This document shows, piece after piece, positions 11,255 to 22,751 of a stretch of 62,000 nucleotides of DNA. The stretch comes from Adiantum capillus-veneris. Its lineage: Eukaryota > Streptophyta > Polypodiopsida > Polypodiales > Pteridaceae. The notes under the pieces are model-generated. The model was not told the DNA's origin, ran no database searches, and saw nothing but the letters and a program-made list of their open reading frames with translations. The stretch spans positions 108,360,469-108,422,468 of the forward strand of contig CM043951.1 of assembly GCA_014529385.2 (NCBI GenBank), written 5' to 3'. The first letter of the stretch is position 1. Every line of letters starts with the position of its first letter. The position numbers were made by a program, and so were the translations under genes.

Positions 11255-12881
11255 ACTATACATGTCTTGAGGTGAGGTGTCTTTTATGGTTAGGTCAATG
11301 CTATTTTGTGTTAGTATGTTAGTCGTTAGTAATCACTAGAAAGTTAATGTTACATTTACAATGGGTAGAGTGAGTTGATTTGATGAAGGAAGAGGGGTGA
11401 ATTAAAAGAGAATCATTGAGATAGTGAAGCTTTGAAGAAGCTTGAACTCACTTGTGTAGGTTCTCAAAATGACTATCGATCTTCTTCTTCGTCTTCTCTT
11501 CTTTATGCCACCGCCGCCAAGGTTGATCATCGTGATGAAAATGGTAATTCCGTTGATGAGATCTTTTGATTGGCAGAGGTTAAGCATGGTACACATGCTG
11601 AATTTATGTATATATATAAGGGGTAAGATGGAATTGTACTTTGGAGATAATAGAGAGAGGCATAGAGATGGTGTATGTACATGGAGAGCTCATATGAGAG
11701 CTATGGGAGTAAGTGGGGAGGTTAATGGTGAACAAGGTGAGAGAAACCATTGAAGGTGCAGGTTTGAGTGAGGTATTGAGAGAAATGTGTGTGTGTGTGT
11801 ATGTGTGTGTGTGTAGAAGTGTGGAAAGAGGTGAGAGAAGACTATGGGCTACTTGTGAAAAAAGTGGGCAGACTGGGGTCCACTGAAAAAATCATAGCTC
11901 ACCGCTGGTAGCTCCAAAAATCATGAAAACATTTGAGGTGATTATTCAAAGCGTGGGCTACATTTTCTCTTTTGACCACTGCTCCAAATTCGGAGTGGAG
12001 ATAGGTGCCAAAAGTCTCACCAAAAAGCCTGTTTTTATGCTTGCAAAAGTCTCTTAGTGGCCCCCTCCTTTGTTGAATTTGTACAATGCATCCAAGAGTG
12101 AGCCCCTCCTTTGTCATATCATAATACAAAGCATCCAAGTTGCCCTTGACACATGCATGGAGGAGGATTATTGGTGAATAAAGAAATATATACATGGTGG
12201 GACTAGTGTATGGACTATTCATGGACTTTAGCTCAATGAGCACATGGTGTTAGAATAATGAGTAAAAATAATAATAAAAAATATGGAGGAGTTATGGATA
12301 TGGAAAGATATTGGAATCATATGATATGGTCCCCCCTTGAATTATTTTGGGTGAAAGAGGAAAAGGTATGCAAGTAAATAATATAATAAAAGTAACCAAT
12401 GAGTAGAAATCAATTTTTTGTTTTTACAAGGGTGAGGGTGAAAAGGTGGGAGTGATTTGTATAAAGCAAAAATATGAGGTTAGAGTATGTACATATTGGC
12501 AAAAAAATAAAATTATGGTGTAAGAGGATGAAAGAAGGTGTACATAGGTTTAATAAAACACACACCTAAGTAGAAATATTTAAATAAAATACCAAAATAA
12601 TTATAAAAAATCCCTATATTTAGGCCATATATACAATGAAATATTTACACACAAAGAGGCCATAATATACTTTTATTTTTTTATTTATTTTTATTTTTTT
12701 TGGCTCACCTAGCCCAGTGACTAGCTAGCTGAGGGTTTTTTAAGAAGATATGGAAAAAGTCCCCTAATTCACACACGCCTATTTACAATGAAATGGTAGG
12801 GATAGCCATAGTGTTTGGGTGATTTTGGTAGGGTGAGGTAGCTTACTATGGCAATTATGGAGAGCCGAAAAACGGCTATCA
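10186..12881 (-). repeat. LTR C of the array
   Basis: Complete LTR of 2696 bp, TG...CA. It is almost identical to LTR B. It differs in GA-tract length (about 11213-11252), in one extra A in the run near 12277, and in single substitutions such as GAAAACATTT near 11925 where the other copies read GAAAAAATTT or TAAAAAATTT. Confidence 0.92.
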
Positions 12882-12928
12882 TTAGCCCCCCCCTTAGATA
12901 ATGGTACATTCATGTACCATTTATCTGA

Positions 12929-15118
12929 TCATACAACATGTATATTATGTAACGTCTGTCTTTGTCTGCTCTTATCTTTGAAGAACCTTTGTTGTATGAT
13001 TAAAAAACCTTGTGTGATATGGAAGGTTCTCCGAGCCAATAGCAAGATGAAATGAAGTGACGGAGTAAACCTCCTCCATTGAGAAAGTTTCCATAAGCAC
13101 CCCCCAGGATCAAAGATCTTGAAATATCTTTCCCAAAGCCAGATGTATGGTATGGAATCACTTACTGATTTTGGTTGAAGAAACTTGTAGATTTTATTGT
13201 TGTCCATCATTGCATCTATCACTATGAATGTGATATAAAAGATTGGTTGCTCTTCCTCCTGTGTAAAGTTGATGTATCTGCTACGATCTTCAAGAGCTTG
13301 TATGAACGAATTCCTGAACTGTAGCTCATAAAATTCATTCAACCTGGGTAGGCTCACCAAGTCAAAAATTATATGGCCTTCATGATTTAGGAAATCTCGA
13401 TCCATGCTTCCAGCTGCTATTGGAAGGCATTGCAAATAGTTTACCACATAAGTAGATAATAGACGAAGGTTTCTATTGCTTCCAACACATTGGAAGAGAA
13501 TAGATTTTGGTACTGATTGATGAGATATCCACATGTAGCAGTCAACAAGTTTTTCATCTATGATGAAGACCAGAAGCATCACAATGTGTGACCTCCATAC
13601 ACCAAAGAACCAAATGAAGAAGGTTTGGAAACCTCCGTTCATCACCAAGTATTCATGTCCTCCTCCACTTAAGAAGGTATGGTGCCCTCGATGAAAGGTA
13701 TATGTGAAGAGAGGAGAAGTTGACTTTGAAGAGGTGAAACCCAAAGTGAAGATGATTGGGGCTTCAAAAGCTTGGATTTTCTTGCTAAGAGATTGTCCCA
13801 TGAATGAAGAGCCACCCACTAAAACACCATCGGAGAGAATGATACCCTTCTGATAGTTTCCTTTTATGATTTTATTTTTTACTACTCTCCCATGTTCTTC
13901 ATCCCCTTCTAAGCCCCCCCTTTGGCAAGGTTGTAACTCCTCACATTGTACCACCTCAAAGGTTGATGGAATACTGTTTGATTTTGTGAAACATTTGGCT
14001 TCTTGCATGATAGGTTCCTCTATGCTTAACATACATGGGTCATACCAATGCTTTTCAACATCCTCAAACACTTCTTCAAGATTATCCTCACCTGGATTCA
14101 ACTCACACTCTTCTACTTTGTTTTGGAGTTGGCATTCCATGTACACAATCATCTTTTTATGATCAATGTGGTCTATGATCTCTCCACCTATGATTTCATC
14201 TTCTTCTTCACTCTCTTCTTTTAGACAAGATACACTCTCAGAACATTCCATAAGATCAAGGTTACCTTCAAGGTCTTCATTCTCCATAGAGTCATGTTGC
14301 ACAAAAGCTTCGTCCGCTCGGACTAGAAATTGATCCTCCGCCAAAAGGTTGGATGTATCCATTATTGAATCATCAATGCCATTTGAGATATCTTGTGTCG
14401 ATTTTTGCATACTTGTGATAAAGGTAGAAGAAAGAGATTCCACATTTGAATCTTGGCCACACACTTTAGCACTTGAATAATCAGTTGGTATGTAAGTAAC
14501 TTCTTCAACATTTGTCGGAGTAGAAGGAGACAAGTATGGCAAAGGAAATGACTCCTTGATAGAAACACTTTCATGATGGTTGGTTCTTCCAGCATGATGG
14601 CAACCATTTTTGATGTAGAAGTACTTGTGAAACTTCCTTCGGGCAATAGTGACCGCTTCTTCAAAGGTAGAGGGTCCACTACAAGTAACCTTAGTCTTTA
14701 GGAAAGGAGACAAACCCGAAATAAATTGATCCATTTTTACATAATCTGGAAATGTAGAACTAAATCCACATCCTTCCCATTGACGAGAAAAAATATCCTC
14801 ATAAGCATAGTAGTCTTCACCATGTTGTTGAAGTCTCAGTAGTGAAGCCCATGATGTCTCTGTTGTTGGAATTTTAGAGAATCTGGTCTTCAAAGCTTTG
14901 GAAATTTGGATATACCCATCTTCAATCTGAGAAGACATACTCCAAAACCATTGCTCAGCGTTGCCTCTAAGGCATAGCAATAGAAAATCCCCTTTTTCAA
15001 TGTCATCCCTTTTACCAAGGATACGACAAACCATTCTAAAATCAGCAAGAAAATCATCAACATCTTCTTCTAGATTTCCGAAGAAGATTGGGATATCATC
15101 AAAGGTATAGCGTGTCAT
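12929..15118 (-). CDS. Retrotransposon Gag-like protein, array unit 3
   Basis: A 729-codon intact ORF, third copy of the array protein. It differs by Phe for Ser in the KES(F/S)PLPYL segment after the gag domain. Three uninterrupted copies in tandem show recent duplication. They do not by themselves prove selection, because the copies have had little time to diverge. As in the other units the gag domain is recognisable and the C-terminal half is not. Confidence 0.8.
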   Translation of the reverse strand: MTRYTFDDIPIFFGNLEEDVDDFLADFRMVCRILGKRDDIEKGDFLLLCLRGNAEQWFWSMSSQIEDGYIQISKALKTRFSKIPTTETSWASLLRLQQHGEDYYAYEDIFSRQWEGCGFSSTFPDYVKMDQFISGLSPFLKTKVTCSGPSTFEEAVTIARRKFHKYFYIKNGCHHAGRTNHHESVSIKESFPLPYLSPSTPTNVEEVTYIPTDYSSAKVCGQDSNVESLSSTFITSMQKSTQDISNGIDDSIMDTSNLLAEDQFLVRADEAFVQHDSMENEDLEGNLDLMECSESVSCLKEESEEEDEIIGGEIIDHIDHKKMIVYMECQLQNKVEECELNPGEDNLEEVFEDVEKHWYDPCMLSIEEPIMQEAKCFTKSNSIPSTFEVVQCEELQPCQRGGLEGDEEHGRVVKNKIIKGNYQKGIILSDGVLVGGSSFMGQSLSKKIQAFEAPIIFTLGFTSSKSTSPLFTYTFHRGHHTFLSGGGHEYLVMNGGFQTFFIWFFGVWRSHIVMLLVFIIDEKLVDCYMWISHQSVPKSILFQCVGSNRNLRLLSTYVVNYLQCLPIAAGSMDRDFLNHEGHIIFDLVSLPRLNEFYELQFRNSFIQALEDRSRYINFTQEEEQPIFYITFIVIDAMMDNNKIYKFLQPKSVSDSIPYIWLWERYFKIFDPGGCLWKLSQWRRFTPSLHFILLLARRTFHITQGFLIIQQRFFKDKSRQRQTLHNIHVV

Positions 15119-15418
15119 AGTCTCTCAATGCTAGAACCACACAAAGATTAGTTCCAAACAATCATCAACTAACTACACAAAGTTTTGAAAGGTCTTTCAG
15201 CATGAATTCTAGATTCTTATGTGAAAATGTTTTTTTCCTTTCTTATGTTATGCATAATCCGAACCATATTCTAGATCAATTTTTGTTTCCTTGAAATTAA
15301 CCTCGGTCATACATGTTTTCATGATTCATATAATCTACACGATTATGCTGAAATTCAAGCATTCATGCAATACAACAACAATAAGCACACAATCGCTCCT
15401 CAGTGGGGGCACCAAAAT

Positions 15419-16444
15419 TGAGGCGGTCCGGGGCGGGCAACAAGAGAGGCGACCTCTAAACACCCCTCAAGGCTCCCGTGCTGCTCAATTGGGGCTGGGG
15501 CAACCACAAGCACAACACAACAACAAACCACAGCCAAACCCAAACAAGATAGGGGCACCACCTAGTTATGGTATGCGAACTAGGACGCAAGAGAGATTTT
15601 GGCACAACCAAGAAGATGCACCACACAACACACACAAACAACCTCACACCAAGACACACACAAACTGGACCAGAGAGAGCTAGAGCAAAGGGAAGAGAGA
15701 GAGAGAAAAGGATCTTGCGTAATACCTTATTTGTGACTTGCAAATGGAGATGGTTCGTTATGATGCTATCGTAGAACTTGTACAAAAATCACTCAATGCT
15801 TAGTGATTGCTAATCATTGCCAAAACACACACACACTGTCTTAGGGTGTGGGAGACCTCTCACCACAATACCCTCTTACAATGGACACAAAACTGGCAAT
15901 GAAAAACACACTAAAACACTTTCTAAAATCAAGATCAACCGATAAAACTCAAAATACACAAGTCACCTTGAATTCACCAAACCGTATTGCACAAATGGAA
16001 GGACGAAGATTTGAACGTCGAATCACGCCTTTGATGCACCAAACCTCAATTTATTGATGATGAAGGAGCATGTACAATAGTGGTTTTGAGATTTGTGGAA
16101 CTCACGCTCTCTCACTTGCAATGTGTAGCTTGAAGGCTTCTCTCACACCAAGAGTGAAGCTCACAAGTAGTTGCTACACCTAAGTCTCTCCTCACGCATA
16201 GAGTGTTGGGGTGCTATGTGAGATATTGGAGGTTGTTTTACAAGAAGGAGAGGGGCCTATTTATAGGTTGGAGACCCCATATTAAGATTATTGGAAATCC
16301 TAATTTACAAGCTAACAAATCAGGATTATGATTTTTTTGAATATCAAAACATTGCGGGCCTTCTTTGTCTGCTTGAGTCATGGGTGTGGGCTCAAAAGAG
16401 AGCATTATTGATGGTAGATAAGGTGAAAGTAAGTTTTAAGGAAG

Positions 16445-16507
<63 letters not shown>

Positions 16508-18133
16508 ACTATACATGTCTTGAGGTGAGGTGTCTTTTATGGTTAGGTCAATGCTATTTTGTGTTAGTATGTTAGTAGTTAGTAATCACTAGAAAGTTAA
16601 TGTTACATTTACAATGGGTAGAGTGAGTTGATTTGATGAAGGAAGAGGGGTGAATTAAAAGAGAATCATTGAGATAGTGAAGCTTTGAAGAAGCTTGAAC
16701 TCACTTGTGTAGGTTCTCAAAATGACTATCGATCTTCTTCTTCGTCTTCTCTTCTTTATGCCACCGCCGCCAAGGTTGATCATCGTGATGAAAATGGTAA
16801 TTCCGTTGATGAGATCTTTTGATTGGCAGAGGTTAAGCATGGTACACATGCTGAATTTATGTATATATATAAGGGGTAAGATGGAATTGTACTTTGGAGA
16901 TAATAGAGAGAGGCATAGAGATGGTGTATGCACATGGAGAGCTCATATGAGAGCTATGGGAGTAAGTGGGGAGGTTAATGGTGAACAAGGTGAGAGAAAC
17001 CATTGAAGGTGCAGGTTTGAGTGAGGTATTGAGAGAAATGTGTGTGTGTGTGTATGTGTGTGTGTGTAGAAGTGTGGAAAGAGGTGAGAGAAGACTATGG
17101 GCTACTTGTGAAAAAAGTGGGCAGACTGGGGTCCACTCAAAAAATCATAGCTCACTGCTGGTAGCTCCAAAAATCATTAAAAAATTTGAGGTGATTATTC
17201 AAAGCGTGGGCTACATTTTCTCTTTTGACCACTACTCCAAATTCGGAGTGGAGATAGGTGCCAAAATTCTCACCAAAAAGCCTGTTTTTATGCTTGCAAA
17301 AGTCTTTTAGTGGCCCCCTCCTTTGTTGAATTTGTACAATGCATCCAAGAGTGAGCCCCTCCTTTGTCATATCATAATACAAAGCATCCAAGTTGCCCTT
17401 GACACATGCATGGAGGAGGATTATTGGTGAATAAAGAAATATATACATGGTGGGACTAGTGTATGGACTATTCATGGACTATAGCTCAATGAGCACATGG
17501 TGTTAGAATAATGAGTAAAAATAATAATAAAAATATGGAGGAGTTATGGATATGGAAAGATATTGGAATCATATGATATGGTCCCCCCTTGAATTATTTT
17601 GGGTGAAAGAGGAAAAGGTATGCAAGTAAATAATATAATAAAAGTAACCAATGAGTAGAAATCAATTTTTTGTTTTCACAAGGGTGAGGGTGAAAATGTG
17701 GGAGTGATTTGTATAAAGCAAAAATATGAGGTTAGAGTATGTACATATTGGCAAAAAAATAAAATTATGGTGTAAGAGGATGAAAGAAGGTGTACATAGG
17801 TTTAATAAAACACACACCTAAGTAGAAATATTTAAATAAAATACCAAAATAATTATAAAAAATCCCTATATTTAGGCCATATATACAATGAAATATTTAC
17901 ACACAAAGAGGCCATAATATACTTTTATTTTTTTATTTATTTTTATTTTTTTAGGCTCACCTAGCCCAGTGACTATCTAGCTGAGGGTTTTTTAAGAAGA
18001 TATGGAAAAAGTCCCCTAATTCACACACGCCTATTTACAATGAAATGGTAGGGATAGCCATAGTGTTTGGGTGATTTTGGTAGGGTGAGGTAGCTTACTA
18101 TGGCAATTATGGAGAGCCGAAAAACAGCTATCA
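15419..18133 (-). repeat. LTR D of the array (right edge)
   Basis: Complete LTR of 2715 bp and the 5' LTR of the array in element orientation. Its GA tract (about 16447-16506) is the longest of the four. It keeps several bases found in the pol-bearing element but not in LTRs A-C: CACTCAAAA at 17135 instead of CACTGAAAA, AAAATTCTC near 17265 instead of AAAAGTCTC, and GAAAATGTGG near 17693. It therefore looks like the least altered copy. It ends at 18133 against unrelated sequence. Confidence 0.9.
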
Positions 18134-18190
18134 ACAGGAGCTCAAGAATGCAAGTAAAAGAGACCATTCAATCTTTGCGGACCCCCACTA
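18134..18190. other. Short spacer between array and element 2
   Basis: 57 bp of sequence belonging to neither neighbouring element. Because both look like insertions, this is probably a remnant of the older host DNA (possibly CACTA-2), but I cannot match it to any recognisable part of a transposase. Confidence 0.35.
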
Positions 18191-18194
18191 GCGT

Positions 18195-19346
18195 TATCAG
18201 GAGTTTTTTGGAGCAAGGGATTCGCATATGTACATACCATGCATGGTGCATCGAATAAAGGATTGCCCATTTTCCAGAGCCAGGTGGTTACGTGGGGCCC
18301 ACATGTGTACAGGTAGGACAGCATGTACATAGTGCATCGATTTTCAATATTACCAGTACCAGTGTGTTTTTTCTACAATAATGAGGAGTTGGTAGCGCGT
18401 AAAAATTCTCGAGGAAGCTATCCGCTGGCCGACGACATGAGGTAAGAAGATGTGTCATATGGCATCTAGTGGCGTCAGGACGTCAAATGGGGTCAATACT
18501 TGCACGTGGATAAGTACAGACACGACGTGGGTGTTTTCTTGTGATAATTATGCAGAGAGGTCATCATGAGGACCAATTTTTGGGGCCACTCCACATGGTG
18601 GCCGGATGCATAATTGAAAAGAAATGAGTTCCATGTGTGCACATGGATAAAGCAGGGTGACAACTATGCACTGTGAGGTCAGTTTCTGGCCTGTTCGGGG
18701 TCCGTTTGAGGTCATCTAAAAAGTCAAGGGTGCCCAAGTGATAAAGCTAAGTGTGGGAACTGAAAAAACAGAGATAAAACTAGAAGAAAAGTGGAGAAGA
18801 GAGGAGGAACAGCCGCAGGTGTGTTTTTGTTCATTTTGGAGCCTCTTTTGGCCGTAAACTGCTCATCCGAGGTCGGATTTGAGCACTTTGACATTGTAGA
18901 CTGGGGTTTTGGGCTGTTCCGGATGCGATGGTGCTGTCCATTTTTCCAAATTCCTCACTGTTTTTGTGCTGTTTTGGTAGTGTAAGTTTCTCCTATGAGC
19001 GAAGCTTCTGCTCCAATTTGTGATTGTATCTGGTACATTTTACCCATATTGTGTGAGCTCTTTTCCCCATTGGTGTTGGACCAAGCTCAATTGTATCTAA
19101 ACATCAGAAGTTCTCCTCTGTTGAGCTGAGTTTTTTGGGTGTGTGTGTGTGTGTGTGTGTGTCTTTGTGTGGAGTGGGCAAACGGGTAGTCTCTCTCCTC
19201 TCACTCCATGGGTGTGTTTCCTGTCTCGGCCAGGTTGGTTGTGTAAGCCGAGTGGTGCCCCATAGTGTGTGTGTGTGTGTGTATCTTCCCAAGAGTGTGT
19301 GTCGGGTCGTTATAGAGGCATTCTGTGTGTTTCCATCCCACTCACA
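18195..19346 (+). repeat. Left (5') LTR of element 2
   Basis: 1152 bp, matching 22752-23908 with scattered substitutions. The first dinucleotide is TA instead of TG (TATCAGGAG against TGTTAGGAG in the right LTR). It ends CTCACA at 19346. It includes a GT microsatellite (about 19139-19163) and a shorter one near 19267-19281. The ORFs read across these tracts are not genes. Confidence 0.85.
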
Positions 19347-19352
19347 TTCTTT

Positions 19353-19369
19353 TGGCGCCCCCACGGAGG
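19353..19369 (+). promoter_or_regulatory. Primer-binding site of element 2
   Basis: TGGCGCCCCCACGGAGG, 6 bp after the LTR end. It matches the site used by the array and the pol-bearing element (TGGTGCCCCCACTGAGG) except at two positions, pointing to the same or a related primer tRNA. Confidence 0.7.
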
Positions 19370-20432
19370 ATCTTCTTCAAGTACCTTCTGCTTCGAGCTT
19401 CAAGCTTCGAGATTCGAGATTACAGGTTGCAGATTGCAGATTGTGGATTACTGGTTACAGGTTATAGGTTACAGGTTACAGGGACATGTATATGTACAAG
19501 TGATTCACACAGGTATAGGTAGCTGGAGTACAGTGATATACTAGCAGTGGTGTCACTTGCAGTTGTTGTGGGTATGCATCACTTGGCGTCTGTTTGAGCG
19601 CATTGTCTGCTGGATTGTACGTTACTTGTGGAAAGTGCCATTGTATGCCTTTGTGGAGCCATATTTGGTTTTGTTTGGCAGTCCCAACCATTTTTGAGAC
19701 TTGGTCTGGAAGATAGTCATTTCTGAGACTTGACTATACGCGATTTGCATTAGCCTTCATGTGAGGGTCAATAGCGTGAGGTTTTATTGAGCTGGGGGAT
19801 TCTCAAATGAGGAGATCCTTTCCATGATACAGGTAGCTGGAGCACCCTTTTCGTGACCTCACAATAGGCTATGTACTAGTGAGTCCTATTTGATGTTCGG
19901 GTTCTATTGTTGACAGTTTATGCATACATATACAATCTATATTTTGGGTTCCTACTGCTCTACTTCTGGGGAAACTCTTTCAAAATTTTTCCAAGTTATG
20001 TTGGCTGGTTTTTTGGTCTTTTGAGCCATTTATGATGTTATGCTGCTGAAATTTTGGCAAAATCAGAGGATAAGTCAGCTGTGCCTTCTTGAATCTTCAT
20101 GGTTGACTTTAATGGATGATCAAAATGGCCCTCAATTCACTCCTTTTCATTTAACTCAGAGAATCCAGATAAATGTTCATGTGTCCAGGAAGATTTTTTT
20201 CTAGCAGCGCATAGTCTTTATGTTCGGGCCAAGAAGATTAGGAGAGATCCTGAAATGTCCTTTGCCTGTTGTAATTCCTATGATTAACTATGAAAACTCA
20301 TTTGATGTGCATGTGTTTGTCCTTATCTAAAGTTGAGCTCCATTGAAGTTTCTGGGGATTGGGTAGTGACAAGTTTTGGGTTCTTGCACGTGTGTTCGAA
20401 GGGGTTCTCAAAGCATCGTAACTTGGGTAGCC
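19370..20432 (+). other. Leader of element 2, noncoding, with a short degenerate repeat
   Basis: About 1 kb between the primer-binding site and gag without a supportable ORF. At about 19418-19482 it contains an imperfect short-period repeat (variants of GGTTACA and GATTGCA, period 7-8 bp). The rest shows no recognisable feature. Confidence 0.5.
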
Positions 20433-21512
20433 ATGGCTTTCTCTTATCCAGAGTTTCATGGAAGAAGTGATGAAGATGTGGAAGACTTTTTAGAAAAGAT
20501 GGAGGTTGCCTGCATTAGCAACCGGATTCATGACCCTGCACAGATGCTACGTCTTCTCCAAATTTGTTTGAAGAGTGATGCATGAGTTTGGTCCAAAGCA
20601 TTTGAAGAGGAGTTGCGTGTGGTTGCTCCACCTGTAAGGTTGAGTTGGGACAATCTACGGCATGGGTTGGAAGTGGAGTTTGTAAAGATAGAAGATCCTA
20701 ACAAAGTGTGGCAAGAAGTACAGGCTTTAGTGTAAAAGGAAGGTGAGCCAGTAGATGCGTACATACGTAAGTTCTCATTGGCATGGGAGAGGATGTGCAA
20801 GGCCTTAGCACCACAAGTACCCCCACCTGACATGATGAAGAAGGACAGGTTCTTGGGTGGTCTTTGGGAGAATATACGTTGGAGAGTGGAGCTAAAGAAG
20901 CCTAGAACATATGAAGATGCATTGGAGGTGGCAAGGAACAAAGAGTGGAAGCTGAGAAAAATGAGCCATCTAGGAGTAAAGTCTTTGCCCATGAGGTCTG
21001 AATTTCAGCCTATGGATTCTTTACAAGGTCGCATGCTAGGGGTTCATCATGAACCAGTGGTTTCTGTTAGTCCCCAGGTTATGCCAACAGTGCAAGATGA
21101 TGGGGTAAGGGAAGACATGAGGCAAGTGGTAGATTTAATGAAGAATCTCAGCCTAAACATGCTAGGTCAAGTGGGAAATAATCAAGGTAGAGGGAGGTTT
21201 ACAAATCAGCCAGGAGGTGAGGAAAGACCCAGGAATGGTGGTGGACAAAGCAATGGTAGGTTTTGGAGGCAGACGCCCACATGTTATAATTGCGGAGAGT
21301 TGGGCCACATCAGCCCGCAATGTGATAAGCCACCAAGGATGGGGGGAGACATGTATCCATTGCCAAGACAGGTGCTAACTAGGTCCCATGATTATGGCAT
21401 CGAAATTAAGGGAGATGAAGGAACCATTGGATTAACCCATGAGGAAAAGGGAAAGACAAAAGTGCTAAGTGTAGTCACCTTGGAAAAGGTATCAAAGCTA
21501 GAGGATACATGA
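20433..21512 (+). pseudogene. Gag of element 2, interrupted
   Basis: The frame starts MAFSYPEFHGR at 20433 and holds a retrotransposon gag domain (DVEDFLEKME, later DRFLGGLWENIRW). It ends with a CCHC zinc knuckle, CYNCGELGHISPQC (CX2CX4HX4C), encoded from about 21282. Two in-frame stops break it: TGA at 20583-20585 and TAA at 20733-20735. The downstream reading continues in the same frame, so these are point mutations. It would have been the RNA-binding particle protein. Confidence 0.8.
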
Positions 21513-22713
21513 TGCCCATTGGGAAGAGGAACACAGAGGAAAAGGAAGGAAGAAGTGCCCCAGGTCCTAGTAAGAAGAAGGGAAAGAGCCATGAAGGTGA
21601 GGATGTCAAGTCCAAGAGGAAAAGAAGGGCTCGTCGCAAGTTTCATGTTTCAGATTTTCCACTAGGGGATGGGCAGTTAAGCTATGACTTGAAGGAGGAT
21701 CTGACAAGCAGGAAGGCAGATGTTACTTTTGGGAAGCTTATAGAGATGGTGCCTAAGCTAAAGAGACAGTGGAAGACGATGGTTAACCCAATGGAGAAAG
21801 AACTAGAGAGAGGTTCAATGAAGGTGTTGGCGATGGATGAGCTACCAGACATTTGCCCAATAGTAGATGTGTGACACAAAAGAAAAAATATGGGACAAGG
21901 TTATGTGGATGGTGGAGCCCAAATGTGTCATAACGCACTCATGCATTGAGAAGATGGGTCTCATAGTGCTTTCGGATCAGATTGGCAAACCATCAAAAAG
22001 TAAAATGTTTGGGTGTTGTAAAGAGCTTAGAAGTGGAGGCATATGATGCAAAGGCAGTGGTTGATTTTCATGTGATGCCAGCGGGGTTGGGAGCATATCC
22101 TATTATACTGGGTAGACTATGGTTACGTGCAGTGGAAGCTGTTCAAGATTGGAGACGTGGTACGATTAGCCTCTATGGAAAGACAGGTGCCAAGAAGCAA
22201 TATAATATGGACACAAGGAAACGATTGGAGGAGCTTTATGAAGATGAGGATGAGTTTAGTGATAACGACTACTCCACAGTGTCTGATGAGGACAGTGATA
22301 GCACTACCAGCAATGATGAGGATGCTGATGTTGCATTTCTTTTGATGGATAAAGAAATCCAGGAGTCTGGTTTAGTTGCATTTGCGAATGAACTTGAAGA
22401 TGAAAGTGAAGGGCCTTATGAAGTGATTGAAGGGTTGATGCAAACCAAGGTTGAGTTGTCAAAGAAGCAGGAATTGATGACACAAATGATGAGTGGAGAC
22501 CTCTCAGCTATGGAGAGGGAGATATATTTGCACATGCCGGTCTATGCCAAAGTAATTGATGGTTTTCTTGATGCAAGGTTGATATATGGCATCTTGACAA
22601 GTTTTCTTTGGAAACCAGGTGGAAGCTTGATTATGTTTTTGATGCAGGGAATGCAAAGTGTTTTTGTGTGGGATCCAGGCGGCCAGTCTCATATCGCTTT
22701 TTGCTGTTGCTGA
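21509..22713 (+). pseudogene. Protease region of element 2, frameshifted
   Basis: The frame starting at 21509 has a basic Lys/Arg-rich segment and FPLGDGQLSYDL, close to FPLGHGMAPYNL in the pol-bearing element. It passes a stop at 21872-21874 and reaches VDGGAQ at about 21905, the aspartic protease signature in the D-G-G form. A frame change follows. From 21982 the reading continues with a retropepsin-like segment (YPIILGRLWL) and an acidic tail, ending against the polypurine tract. No polymerase domain follows. Confidence 0.7.
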
Positions 22714-22730
22714 GCATGAATGCTCTAGCA

Positions 22731-22751
22731 GGCTAGGGGATGGGAAAATTA
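22731..22751 (+). promoter_or_regulatory. Polypurine tract of element 2
   Basis: AGGGGATGGGAAAATTA directly precedes the right LTR at 22752, the expected position for plus-strand priming. Confidence 0.6.

Larger units (their letters stand above)
1..18133 (-). mobile_element. Tandem array of a non-autonomous Gag-only LTR retrotransposon
   Basis: Four LTR copies (1-2416 truncated by the window edge, 4954-7648, 10186-12881, 15419-18133) alternate with three internal regions of 2537 bp (2417-4953, 7649-10185, 12882-15418). The period is 5232-5233 bp and the copies are nearly identical. Read on the minus strand each unit runs LTR (TGATAGCC...CCGCCTCA), primer-binding site, one 729-codon ORF, polypurine tract, LTR. 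There is no protease, reverse transcriptase, RNase H or integrase in any unit, so the family is non-autonomous. Adjacent units share one LTR, which is the structure expected from unequal recombination between LTRs rather than from separate insertions. The right edge is at 18133. The left edge and its target-site duplication lie outside the window. A collapsed or expanded assembly cannot be excluded. Confidence 0.9.

Noticed and set aside
1-18133. Classical satellite DNA
   Set aside because: The 5.23 kb unit has LTR, PBS, ORF and PPT; it is a tandem retrotransposon array rather than a simple satellite.
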